64,000 nt of DNA from Serratia proteamaculans. GTDB lineage: Bacteria > Pseudomonadota > Gammaproteobacteria > Enterobacterales > Enterobacteriaceae. The first letter of the stretch is position 1; every line of letters starts with the position of its first letter. Both the position numbers and the translations under genes were made by a program. A model generated the notes under the pieces. The model ran no database searches, was not told where the DNA came from, and worked only from the letters and a program-made list of their open reading frames with translations. This document shows, piece by piece, positions 9,831 to 18,063 of this stretch. The stretch spans positions 620,001 to 684,000 of the forward strand of contig NZ_WBKI01000002.1 of the NCBI RefSeq assembly GCF_008830365.1, read 5' to 3'.

Positions 9831-9873
9831 ATGATAGGAGGCAATCCGCCGGAGAGAAGTGAGTGCGATCACA
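9831..9873 (-). promoter_or_regulatory. galP promoter with CRP site at about -41.5
   Basis: The minus strand has a -10-like TATCAT (9836-9831), predicting transcription near 9824. TGTGATCGCACTCACT (9873-9858) matches the CRP half-sites TGTGA-N6-TCACT; its centre at 9865.5 falls near -41.5, the class II position used at E. coli gal. Positions are computed from an assumed start site. Confidence 0.7.
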
Positions 9874-9876
9874 TTA

Positions 9877-9892
9877 GTGGAAACGATTACAT
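9877..9892. promoter_or_regulatory. gal operator 1 (GalR/GalS)
   Basis: GTGGAAACGATTACAT is one mismatch from the gal operator consensus GTGKAANCGNTTNCAC. Its centre (9884.5) is near -60.5 relative to the predicted galP start, the same place as the external operator OE of E. coli galETK, directly next to the CRP site. Confidence 0.8.
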
Positions 9893-10051
9893 AATTTAAT
9901 TATCACGAAAAAAGCCAAAATATAACCATACAAAGACTTAAATACATTGATTTAATGTGATAATTTGCCAAATCGTGGAGTTGAGATGACGATATTGGTA
10001 ACATCCCTTTACCATCATTTTTGATGTCTGTTTTAGTAAATCGAACATTAA

Positions 10052-10067
10052 GTGTAACCGATTTCAC
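10052..10067. promoter_or_regulatory. gal operator 2, distal
   Basis: GTGTAACCGATTTCAC matches every fixed position of GTGKAANCGNTTNCAC, making it a better match than the proximal operator. The centre-to-centre distance to operator 1 is 175 bp. No neighbouring gene other than galP is an evident target, so cooperative repression by looping is the natural reading. Confidence 0.72.
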
Positions 10068-10172
10068 ACTCAGAACGTCGAAGTGCCCTGGCCGAAAGAG
10101 CTGGAGTTGGGGATAAATACGGGAGGTAAGCGAAGAACTGGAACGCGTGGGGGCAGTGCTTATTGTGGTTAT

Positions 10173-10198
10173 GACCGGCCCTGTCACTTGGGCCGGCC
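10173..10198 (-). terminator. GC-rich hairpin after ybbP
   Basis: GACCGGCCC and GGGCCGGCC form a 9-bp stem (one G-T pair) with an 8-nt loop, 16 bp beyond the ybbP stop. No T-run follows, so it is a weak terminator or an RNA-stabilising hairpin. Confidence 0.45.
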
Positions 10199-10213
10199 TG
10201 ATATCACGTTGAG

Positions 10214-12646
10214 TTAACCCTCGTAGCTGCGGAACAGCGCCTGCCCGCGCAGCAACCGCACGCCCAGCCAACCGCCACACAGTGACAACAACAGCGCGCT
10301 GAGTAACGGCAGTGCCCACCACAATACCGGCGTGGGTGCCCATGGGAAGTCAAACACCTGGCTCTGCAGCAACCACAGCGCCGCTTCCGCGCCCACCGCA
10401 GCGGCAATGCCCGCCACCAGCCCCAGCAGGGCAAACTCACACCACAGCGTACTGCGCAACAGGCGCTTGCTGGCACCCAGCGTGCGATACACCACCAATT
10501 CCTGACGCCGCTGACGCATACCCACCTGCACCTGTGCCATCAGCAACAGGCCGCCACAGAGCACCACCAGCACCACCATCACTTCCAGTGCGCGGCTCAC
10601 CTGCTGCAGTACACCACCCACCTGTTTGAGGATCGAACCTATGTCCAGCAGGCTGAGCGTCGGGAACTGACGATTAAGCTGGGTCAGCATCTGCCCATCC
10701 CCGTCGTAGCGGAAACTGGTGAGCCAGGTTTGCGGTTGGCCGTCCAGCGCACCCGGCGGGAAGATGAAGTAAAAGTTCGGCTTCAGGCTTTCCCAATCCA
10801 CCTGACGCAGGCTGGTGACCTTGGCGCTGAACGACTGAGTATCGCCGCTGAAGGTCAGCGTATCACCCAGTTTGATCTTGAGCCGCCCGGCAATACCCTG
10901 ATCCATCGACACCTCGCCGACTTTCGGCGGCCAACTGCCGGCCAGCAGCGGATTATGCGCAGGCAAATCTGCCAGCCAGGTCAGGTTCAGCTCACGATTC
11001 ACCGCCTCGCCACCCGGATCGTCCTCATGCACCCGCTCGGTCGCCACCTGCTGGTTAATCTCGGTCAGGCGTACGCGGACAATCGGATAGTAGGTTTCCG
11101 GCTTGATTTGATGCTGTAGCAGGAAGGTTTTCACCTGAGGCACCTGCGCTTCAGTCAGGTTCAACAGGAAGTAGTTTGGGCTGTCCGATGGCAACTGCTG
11201 CTGCCAACGCTCGAGCAGATCGCCACGCAGCACCAATAATAACGCCAACAGCATAAATGACAGCGAGAACGCCGCCAGTTGGCTGACAGTGACCCAGGGC
11301 TGATGCAGCAGACGATTAACCGCCAGCCGCAGCGCCAGGTTTTTAAGCGTAATACGGCGCAGCAACAGCAGGCTGCCCCAGCCGATAGCGCCCAACAGCA
11401 GCGCCAGCACCAGAATACCGGCGAGGATCGACCACAGCAACGTGCTGGCTCCCATCAGCGCAGTCAGCAACGCCACCACTATCACCGCCGTCACCGGCAG
11501 GAAATAGCGTAGCGGCCAGACGTTGGCCACCACGTCACGACGTAGTACCCGCAGCGGCTGGGTCGCCAGTAACTGCCGGTATGGCCGCAGCCCCACCAGC
11601 AGCGAAATCATCAGCAATGCGCCGACCGCCCACAGCCACGGCCAGGCACCGGCAGCAGGCAACTCCGCCGGCAACACCGGTGCCAACAGCCGAATCAATA
11701 CCGCTTCAAACCCCAGCCCGATAATGCCGCCACACACCGCCGCCAGCAGGATCACCGCCAACCACTGGCCGACGATTAGCTTCCGCAACGCGCTGCGACC
11801 GGCCCCCAGGGTTTTCAGCACCGCGATCAGGTCGTAACGGCTGCGGCAATAGTGGCTCATCGCCACCGCCACCGCAGCAATCGACAGCAACAGGGTCAGT
11901 AACGCCGACAACAGCAGGAACTGCTGAGAACGCTGCAGTGATTTCCCTAGGGCGCTACCGGACTCTTGCAGCCCAAACCAGCGTTGGTCAGGCCCCAACT
12001 GCGGTGTCAGGCGATCTTCATAACGCTGGATATCCTCCGGGGTCCCGGCAAACATATAACGGTACGTCAGGCGGCTGCCCGGCTGCACTGCCCCGGTTTT
12101 GTCCACATCCGCCAGATTGATCATGATGCGCGGTGCCGTCTGGAACGGGTTGAAGCCGGAATCCGGCTCCTGAATGATTTCTCCGACGATGCGTAAGTGG
12201 GTATCGCCCACGTCCAGCTTATCTCCTACCGTCACGTTCAACAGCGCCAGCAGACGCGGTGCCACCAGCACGCTTCCCGGATCCAGCTTGACGTTAGCCG
12301 GACGGGTCTCCAGCTTGCCGTACAGCGGATAGGCAAGATCGGTGGCCTTCACATCCGCCAATTGAGGCCGATCGCCGGCATAGGTCATGGTGGTGAACGA
12401 TAGCTGTCGGCTGACTTTCAGCCCCTGTTGCTGTGCGTCCAGCAGCCAGCCTTCCGGTACCGGCCGAGCGCTGCGCAACACCCGATCACCGGCAATAAAA
12501 TCGCGGCTCTGCTGACTCAAGCCTTTGTCCATACGGTCGCTGATACTGCCCAATGCCAGCACGCAGGCCATCGACAGCGTCAGCGCCAGCCAGACGATCA
12601 GCAGTGACGGCGAACGCCACTCGCGCCAAAACCAGCGCCAGATCAT
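10214..12646 (-). CDS. ybbP: ABC transporter permease YbbP (MacB/FtsX-like)
   Basis: An 810-residue inner-membrane protein. TM1 lies in the N-terminal 40 residues (MIWRWFWREWRSPSLLIVWL), followed by a large periplasmic region. Two FtsX-like cores come near residues 245-440 and 690-800, each with several hydrophobic helices. This is the duplicated-permease type that pairs with LolD-like ATPases. The start ATG at 12646 has GGAGGA ahead and overlaps the ybbA stop as ATGA; a GTG four codons earlier lacks support. It is translationally coupled to ybbA. In E. coli ybbP-ybbA-tesA form the same block; a role in lipid or lipoprotein handling is suspected but not shown by sequence. Confidence 0.92.
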   Translation of the reverse strand: MIWRWFWREWRSPSLLIVWLALTLSMACVLALGSISDRMDKGLSQQSRDFIAGDRVLRSARPVPEGWLLDAQQQGLKVSRQLSFTTMTYAGDRPQLADVKATDLAYPLYGKLETRPANVKLDPGSVLVAPRLLALLNVTVGDKLDVGDTHLRIVGEIIQEPDSGFNPFQTAPRIMINLADVDKTGAVQPGSRLTYRYMFAGTPEDIQRYEDRLTPQLGPDQRWFGLQESGSALGKSLQRSQQFLLLSALLTLLLSIAAVAVAMSHYCRSRYDLIAVLKTLGAGRSALRKLIVGQWLAVILLAAVCGGIIGLGFEAVLIRLLAPVLPAELPAAGAWPWLWAVGALLMISLLVGLRPYRQLLATQPLRVLRRDVVANVWPLRYFLPVTAVIVVALLTALMGASTLLWSILAGILVLALLLGAIGWGSLLLLRRITLKNLALRLAVNRLLHQPWVTVSQLAAFSLSFMLLALLLVLRGDLLERWQQQLPSDSPNYFLLNLTEAQVPQVKTFLLQHQIKPETYYPIVRVRLTEINQQVATERVHEDDPGGEAVNRELNLTWLADLPAHNPLLAGSWPPKVGEVSMDQGIAGRLKIKLGDTLTFSGDTQSFSAKVTSLRQVDWESLKPNFYFIFPPGALDGQPQTWLTSFRYDGDGQMLTQLNRQFPTLSLLDIGSILKQVGGVLQQVSRALEVMVVLVVLCGGLLLMAQVQVGMRQRRQELVVYRTLGASKRLLRSTLWCEFALLGLVAGIAAAVGAEAALWLLQSQVFDFPWAPTPVLWWALPLLSALLLSLCGGWLGVRLLRGQALFRSYEG

Positions 12647-13329
12647 GCTTCCTCCCACAGCTTGCCTTCACGCAGGCGTAGCCGCCGCTGGCAGCGTGCC
12701 GCCAGGGTTTCGTCATGGGTGACCAGAATGAGCGTGGTGGAGAAATCGCGGTTGAGGGAAAACAGTAAATCGGCGATGCGTTCGCCGGTCTGGCGATCGA
12801 GATTGCCGGTAGGCTCATCGGCAAACAGGACCCGTGGTCGGCCACTGAACGCCCGTGCCAGTGCTACGCGCTGTTGTTCACCGCCAGAAAGCTGTGCCGG
12901 CAAGTGGTCAAGACGCTTGCCCAACCCCAGTTGCTCCAACAGTTGCACTGCCTGTTCGCGGCTCTGGCGATCGCTTTCGCCACGCAGCAACGCCGGTAAC
13001 TGTACGTTTTCCAGCGCATTGAGCGTCGGTACCAGCATAAATGATTGAAATACAAAGCCAACATTTTTGGCGCGCAGGGCGGCACGGCCTTCTTCATCCA
13101 GCGCGGTCAGTGACTCGCCCAACAAATGCACCTCCCCTTCACTGCCGTCGTCCAGCCCGGCGAGGATCCCCAGCAGCGTTGACTTGCCCGAACCGGACTC
13201 GCCAATCAGGGCAATTGTCTGCGCGGGTTTGACAACCAGCTCGACTCCGGTAAGGATGGAGAGCTGATGCTCACCCTGACCAACGTGTTTACTAAGATGA
13301 TGAACTTCAAGAACGTTTTCCGCTGGCAT
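12643..13329 (-). CDS. ybbA: ABC transporter ATP-binding protein YbbA (LolD-like)
   Basis: A 228-residue ATPase of the LolD/MacB-type family, expected on the inner face of the membrane with YbbP. Motifs are complete: Walker A GESGSGKST near residue 43, Q-loop VFQSFML, ABC signature LSGGEQQRVALARAF near residue 147, Walker B VLFADEPTG, and the switch His in LVTHDE. The N-terminus MPAENVLEVHHLSKHVGQGE agrees with the E. coli protein, so the start at 13329 is credible even though it lies 33 bp inside the divergent tesA coding region. Confidence 0.95.
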   Translation of the reverse strand: MPAENVLEVHHLSKHVGQGEHQLSILTGVELVVKPAQTIALIGESGSGKSTLLGILAGLDDGSEGEVHLLGESLTALDEEGRAALRAKNVGFVFQSFMLVPTLNALENVQLPALLRGESDRQSREQAVQLLEQLGLGKRLDHLPAQLSGGEQQRVALARAFSGRPRVLFADEPTGNLDRQTGERIADLLFSLNRDFSTTLILVTHDETLAARCQRRLRLREGKLWEEA

Positions 13330-13938
13330 CTTCCCTTCCTTTTGCTGTTGGGATTATTCAGTTTACGCGCTGTCGCCGCCGATACCTTATTGATATTGGG
13401 CGACAGTTTAAGTGCCGGTTACCGCTTGCCGGTGGCGCAGGCCTGGCCGACGCTGCTGGCCGACCAATGGCAGAAAAAACCGGGTGAACCGCAGCTGGTC
13501 AACGCCAGCATCAGCGGTGACACCGCCGCACAAGGGCTGGCACGCCTGCCCGAGTTGCTGAAACAACACCAGCCACGCTGGGTACTGATCGAACTGGGGG
13601 CCAACGATGGCCTGCGCGGTTTCCCGGCGCAGGACCTGCAGCGCGACCTCAGCCAAATCATCACGCTGGTGCAGCAGGCCGGTGCACAGCCGCTGCTGAT
13701 GCAAATCCGTATTCCCCCCAACTATGGCCGCCGCTATACCGAGGCCTTCAGCGCGATTTATCCGCAGCTGGCCAAACAGTTCGACATTCCACTGCTGCCG
13801 TTCTACATGGAACAGGTGGTGGTAAAAGCGGAATGGATGCAGGATGACGGATTGCATCCCAATAAGGATGCCCAACCGTTTATCGCCACCTGGATGGCGG
13901 AACGCCTGGAACCTCTAGTAAAACATGAGTCTAACTAA
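13297..13938 (+). CDS. tesA: multifunctional acyl-CoA thioesterase I / protease I / lysophospholipase L1
   Basis: TesA hydrolyses acyl-CoA and other esters in the periplasm. The start at ATG 13297 gives MMNFKNVFRWHLPFLLLLGL, a signal peptide with cleavage expected around residue 27; the earlier in-frame ATG would spoil the signal sequence. SGNH-hydrolase blocks are GDSLS (nucleophile Ser37), SISGDTAAQGL, GANDGLRG and DGLHPN, giving Ser-Asp-His with Gly and Asn for the oxyanion hole. Length is 213 residues. It diverges from ybbA with overlapping 5' coding ends, so the promoter of each lies inside the other gene. Confidence 0.96.
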   Translation: MMNFKNVFRWHLPFLLLLGLFSLRAVAADTLLILGDSLSAGYRLPVAQAWPTLLADQWQKKPGEPQLVNASISGDTAAQGLARLPELLKQHQPRWVLIELGANDGLRGFPAQDLQRDLSQIITLVQQAGAQPLLMQIRIPPNYGRRYTEAFSAIYPQLAKQFDIPLLPFYMEQVVVKAEWMQDDGLHPNKDAQPFIATWMAERLEPLVKHESN

Positions 13939-13963
13939 ATAGGGTTGTACACTAGGTAAAGTT

Positions 13964-14740
13964 ATGCAAAAAGCAGTGTTGATAACCGGTTGTTCCAGCG
14001 GGATTGGATTGATTGCCGCGCAGGATCTACGTAACCGTGGTTACCGGGTGCTGGCCGCCTGTCGCAAGCCGCAAGACGTAGAAAATATGCTTCAGCTTGG
14101 GCTGGAAGGCATTGAGCTGGATCTGGACGACAGTGCCAGCGTCGAACGCGCCGCCGCGCAGGTAATCGAACTGACCGGCGGCCGCCTGTATGGCCTGTTC
14201 AACAACGGGGGTTTTGGCGTTTATGGCCCGCTGAGCAGCATTTCCCGTCAGCAGTTGGAACGGCAATTCGCCACCAATCTGTTCGGTACCCATCAACTCA
14301 CCCAGTTGCTGTTGCCGGCGATGCTACCGCACGGCGAAGGGCGCATTATTCAGACCAGTTCGGTGATGGGGCTGGTGTCCAGCGCCGGACGTGGTGCCTA
14401 TGCCGCCAGCAAGTTTGCACTGGAAGCCTGGTCCGACGCGCTGCGAATGGAATTGCACGGCACCGGCGTTCAGGTCAGCCTGATTGAACCCGGCCCAATC
14501 TCCACCCACTTTACCCAGAACGTCAATCAGGCGCAGAGCGATAAACCGGTGCATAACCCCGGCATTGCCAAGCGTCTGACGCTGCCGCCGGAGGCCATTT
14601 TACCCAAACTGCGCCACGCGCTGGAAAGCCCAAGGGCCAAACTGCGTTACCCGGTGACCCTGCTGGCGCATGCGCTGAGCGTCTTACGTCGCATCCTGCC
14701 CGGCCGCTGTCTGGACTGGGTATTACGCAGCAACGGTTAA
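13964..14740 (+). CDS. ybbO: short-chain dehydrogenase/reductase YbbO
   Basis: A 258-residue classical SDR. The cofactor motif GCSSGIG is at residues 8-14, the catalytic Ser is in QTSSVMG near residue 136, and YAASK near residue 149 holds Tyr and Lys. The NNAG motif that stabilises the central sheet reads NNGG here (LFNNGGFG near residue 83). E. coli YbbO, in the same position after tesA, is an NADP-dependent aldehyde reductase; reduction of aldehydes is therefore the likely role, and the substrate is open. It starts 26 bp after tesA and probably shares its transcript. Confidence 0.9.
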   Translation: MQKAVLITGCSSGIGLIAAQDLRNRGYRVLAACRKPQDVENMLQLGLEGIELDLDDSASVERAAAQVIELTGGRLYGLFNNGGFGVYGPLSSISRQQLERQFATNLFGTHQLTQLLLPAMLPHGEGRIIQTSSVMGLVSSAGRGAYAASKFALEAWSDALRMELHGTGVQVSLIEPGPISTHFTQNVNQAQSDKPVHNPGIAKRLTLPPEAILPKLRHALESPRAKLRYPVTLLAHALSVLRRILPGRCLDWVLRSNG

Positions 14741-14819
14741 TTTGGCTGCCGGGGTTGAAGAATGGCGCTCCGCCCCCATCTAAAAGCCAATGGCTCCGCA
14801 AGATCAGAGAGAAAATTAC

Positions 14820-15674
14820 ATGCTAGCTCAAGCTGTTGTTGATATTAACGAAACAAACCTGCACCAGACGCTGGAACAGTCAATGTCCATGCCGGTGGTG
14901 TTCTACTTCTGGTCGGATCGCAGCCAGCACTGTCTGCAACTCACCCCGATACTCGATAAGCTGGCGGCGGAATATGCCGGTCAGTTCCTGCTGGCAAAGG
15001 TCGATTGTGACGCCGAACAGGCCATCGCAGCCCAGTTCGGTTTGCGCTCACTGCCGACGGTGTATCTGTTCAAAGATGGTCAGCCCGTCGACGGTTTCCA
15101 GGGCCCACAGCCGGAAGAAATGATCCGTGAATTCCTGCAGCGTTTCCTGCCGAAGGAAGAAGATCTGAAACTGGCGCAGGCGACCGAGCTGCTGGCCGAA
15201 GACAAAGCCGCAGAGGCGCTGCCCCTGTTGAAAGACGCCTGGCAAGCCAGCCAGCAACGTAGTGATATCGGCCTGACACTGGCAGAAACCCAGATCGCGC
15301 TGAACCGCACTGAAGATGCCGAAGCCGTGCTGGCGACTATCCCGTTGCAGGATCGGGATACCCGTTATCAGGGCCTGGTGGCGCAAATTGAACTGCTGAA
15401 ACAGGCCGCCGACACGCCGGAAATTCAGCTGTTGCAACAGCAGGTGGAGCAGCAGCCGGAGAACGTCGACTTGGCCGTGCAACTGGCGCTGCAACTGCAT
15501 CAGGTTGGACGTAATGAAGAGGCGCTGGAGTTGTTGATCGGGCATCTGAAGAAAGATCTCGCCGCCACCAACGGCAGCGCGCGTAAAACCCTGATGGATA
15601 TTCTGGCCGCACTAGGCACCGGCGACGCGCTGGCCGCCAAGTACCGTCGTCAGCTGTATTCACTGTTGTACTGA
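14820..15674 (+). CDS. cnoX: chaperedoxin CnoX (YbbN)
   Basis: CnoX holds proteins hit by hypochlorous acid and hands them to DnaK and GroEL. The ATG at 14820 gives 284 residues, the E. coli length; the frame extends 10 codons upstream without a better start. The N-terminal thioredoxin fold (residues 8-110) has SQHC in place of CxxC, with a single Cys38, so it lacks classical thioredoxin activity. The C-terminal part is helical TPR-like repeats ending in [19 protein letters not shown]. It follows ybbO after 79 bp. Confidence 0.96.
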   Translation: MLAQAVVDINETNLHQTLEQSMSMPVVFYFWSDRSQHCLQLTPILDKLAAEYAGQFLLAKVDCDAEQAIAAQFGLRSLPTVYLFKDGQPVDGFQGPQPEEMIREFLQRFLPKEEDLKLAQATELLAEDKAAEALPLLKDAWQASQQRSDIGLTLAETQIALNRTEDAEAVLATIPLQDRDTRYQGLVAQIELLKQAADTPEIQLLQQQVEQQPENVDLAVQLALQLHQVGRNEEALELLIGHLKKDLAATNGSARKTLMDILAALGTGDALAAKYRRQLYSLLY

Positions 15675-15680
15675 TGGTTT

Positions 15681-15706
15681 GGGGCGCAGTGCTTCCGCTG
15701 TGCCCC
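15681..15706. terminator. hairpin between cnoX and cfa
   Basis: GGGGCGCAG and CTGTGCCCC pair (one G-T) with an 8-nt loop, located between the convergent ends of cnoX and cfa. No T-run is visible, so the terminator call is tentative. Confidence 0.45.
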
Positions 15707-15714
15707 ATCCCTTC

Positions 15715-16866
15715 TCAGCGGTAAACCCGCACCCCGCCTTCAACGCCTTTCGGGCTGAACAACACCTGCCAGAGCTGAATATCACGCGAACGGAATGCGC
15801 CGGCACAGGCGTTCAGGTAATAGGTAAACATCCGTTCAAAACGTTCAGAATAGCCCTCGGACAGCATCGGCCAGGCCTGTTTGAAATTCTCATACCAGGC
15901 CATCAGCGTGCGATCGTAATCGGCACCGATATTGTGCCAATCCTCCATCACAAAACGTCCTTCGCTGGCTTCGGAGATATGACGCACCGAAGGGAGACAG
16001 CCATTGGGGAAGATGTACTTGTCTATCCAGGCGTCGACGTGAAGATTTGTTTGGTTGGCACCAATGGTGTGCAGCAGGAACAGCCCATCGGGTTTGAGAT
16101 TACGCGCTGCGACACGGAAATAAGTGTCATAGTTTTTAGGCCCCACATGTTCAAACATACCGACGGAAACGATGCGGTCAAACTGCAGGTTCAAGTCGCG
16201 GTAGTCCTGCAGCAGAATCTCGACCTCAAGACCGGCACAGCGCTCCTGCGCCAGCTTTTGCTGCTCGACGGAAATGGTGACGCCGTGCACCGATACCCCA
16301 TAGTTTTCCGCCGCATACTGCGCCAGCCCACCCCAGCCACAACCGATATCCAACAACGACATACCCGGTTTTAACTGCAGCTTTTCGCAGATCATTTTCA
16401 GCTTGGCCAACTGCGCCTGTTCCAGCGTTTCGGCCTCCTTCCAGTAACCACAGGAATATTGCATATAGGGATCGAGCATCGCGCGGAACAGATCGTTGCC
16501 TATGTCGTAATGCTCTTTGCCCACCTGCCAGGCACGTTTGCGTGACTGAAGGTTGAACAACCGGGTATAGGCAATGCGTGCAATGTCGCTCAGATTTTTT
16601 GGCAAACGCTCATCGACACCGGCCTGCAAAATGCGGGTGAATAGCCCATCCAGCCGATCGCAGTCCCACCAGCCGTCCATGTAACTTTCGCCGAACCCAA
16701 GCGAACCTTCCTGCAAAATGCGTTTAAACAGCGCCGGGTTATGCACCTTGATATCGCAGGCACGGTTACCATTGATGGCGATACCGGCAGCGGACAGTAA
16801 TTCCTCCACAATGCGATACCAACGATCTTTTTTTGGGGCGAGTTCATCAACACTGATTGAGTCCAT
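15715..16866 (-). CDS. cfa: cyclopropane-fatty-acyl-phospholipid synthase
   Basis: Cfa methylenates the double bonds of unsaturated phospholipid acyl chains with S-adenosylmethionine, usually at entry to stationary phase, acting as a peripheral inner-membrane enzyme. The ATG at 16866 (MDSISVDELAPKKDRWYR) has AAGGA upstream and yields 383 residues, one more than E. coli; the longer frame runs through the promoter region. SAM-binding LDIGCGWGGLAQY is near residue 170; GKEHYDIGNDL and SVGMFEHVGPKNYDTYF carry active-site residues. E. coli cfa is at a different locus, so its position beside cnoX is a lineage feature. Confidence 0.96.
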   Translation of the reverse strand: MDSISVDELAPKKDRWYRIVEELLSAAGIAINGNRACDIKVHNPALFKRILQEGSLGFGESYMDGWWDCDRLDGLFTRILQAGVDERLPKNLSDIARIAYTRLFNLQSRKRAWQVGKEHYDIGNDLFRAMLDPYMQYSCGYWKEAETLEQAQLAKLKMICEKLQLKPGMSLLDIGCGWGGLAQYAAENYGVSVHGVTISVEQQKLAQERCAGLEVEILLQDYRDLNLQFDRIVSVGMFEHVGPKNYDTYFRVAARNLKPDGLFLLHTIGANQTNLHVDAWIDKYIFPNGCLPSVRHISEASEGRFVMEDWHNIGADYDRTLMAWYENFKQAWPMLSEGYSERFERMFTYYLNACAGAFRSRDIQLWQVLFSPKGVEGGVRVYR

Positions 16867-17071
16867 AACAATCCTTGGCACTGATGTCATTTCAAAAAGC
16901 ATAGTCGCAAATAAAAATGACAAATATTCGAAGTGAAAAGCGGCAATGCTTTTTACTGTAGCCAAGACGGACAACGTCATGAAATGAATTAAAATTATTG
17001 AAAACATGCCAATTTGGAATAATTGACGCGGCCCTTCAGCCGCGCGGTTAACTTTCCTGCCAACAACGCGA

Positions 17072-17974
17072 TCACCCCGTGATCGATGTCCCTGCCTGCC
17101 CTGCCAGAAGGGCGTCAATATCTTGTAAACCGCCGATATGTGCCACCTTGCCAGTGCGATCCACAAAACGACTCACCGCCATAATCTTTGGCCCCATGGC
17201 ACCATCGGCTACCGCCATAGGTGCCAGTTCCCGCGTAGTCGCGCTGCGAATAGCCTTTTGCTGCGGTGTCCCCCAATGTTGATAAACCGCATCGGCATCG
17301 GTCAAGATCACCAAATGATCGGCGGCCAGCTCTTCTGCCAGTAGCGCCGCCGAAAGATCTTTATCAATCACCGCCTCACTGCCGACTAGCCCCTGCTCTC
17401 CCGCCACCATGGGGATACCGCCGCCGCCGTTACAAATAACAATATGATCTCTGGCCAGCAGAATGTTAACCGCCGCAATATCGAGTATTTTTTTCGGCTC
17501 CGGTGAAGGCACCACCCGACGTATATATATCCCATCCGCTTTCATCGTCCAGCCATATTTCGCTTCCAGTTCCTTTTGCTGCTCTGGCGCATAAACCGGC
17601 CCGATAAACTTACTCGGCTTTAAGTAATCCGGATCCTGGGCATCAACCAATACTCGCGTCATCAGGGTTGATACCGGCTGTGACGGATGGCGGGCGTTCA
17701 ACTGCTGAGCCAGCATATAACCGATCATCCCCTGGCTTTCGCCCACCAGAATATCCAGCGGGTAAGGCGGTACGTCGCGATAAGCCAGATTCTGCAGCGC
17801 CAGCAGCCCGACCTGCGGCCCGTTGCCATGCACAATGGCAATACGAAACCTTTTCGCCAATTTACCGATCGCATCGGCAATTAATGCGATGCTCTTATAC
17901 TGGTTTTCCGCAGAAAGCACGGCGCCGCGCTGCAGCAAGGCATTTCCGCCCAACGCAATCACTAAGGTTTTCAT
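17072..17974 (-). CDS. allK: carbamate kinase of the ureide pathway
   Basis: Carbamate kinase makes ATP from carbamoyl phosphate and ADP, releasing carbamate (ammonia plus CO2). The ATG at 17974 gives a 300-residue protein, MKTLVIALGGNALLQRG. Family motifs include GGNAL, VHGNGPQVG near residue 49, the Lys/Arg-rich RRVVPSPEPK, CNGGGGIPM near residue 205 and LTDADAVY. It is the last gene of the allF-allG-allH-allK run, like E. coli ybcF, now called allK. Its substrate is probably the carbamoyl phosphate produced by the genes just upstream. It is cytosolic. Confidence 0.92.
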   Translation of the reverse strand: MKTLVIALGGNALLQRGAVLSAENQYKSIALIADAIGKLAKRFRIAIVHGNGPQVGLLALQNLAYRDVPPYPLDILVGESQGMIGYMLAQQLNARHPSQPVSTLMTRVLVDAQDPDYLKPSKFIGPVYAPEQQKELEAKYGWTMKADGIYIRRVVPSPEPKKILDIAAVNILLARDHIVICNGGGGIPMVAGEQGLVGSEAVIDKDLSAALLAEELAADHLVILTDADAVYQHWGTPQQKAIRSATTRELAPMAVADGAMGPKIMAVSRFVDRTGKVAHIGGLQDIDALLAGQAGTSITG

Positions 17975-18063
17975 ATTTTCACCTGTCATTAAGTAAAAGA
18001 CTCCCTGCCGAATAATGATTCGGCATAGCGCTTTAAACCGTGGGAGGACAGCCTGGTTCCTGG

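Larger units (their letters stand above)
9893..10213. other. long non-coding region upstream of galP and after ybbP
   Basis: No gene is seen. It contains a second gal operator (10052-10067) and a strong GC-rich hairpin (10173-10198) just after the ybbP stop. A half CRP-like TGTGA at 9956-9960 lacks a partner and is not called. Confidence 0.5.

Noticed and set aside
9950-9975. Possible second CRP site upstream of galP
   Set aside because: Only one half, TGTGA, is present; the partner half does not match.
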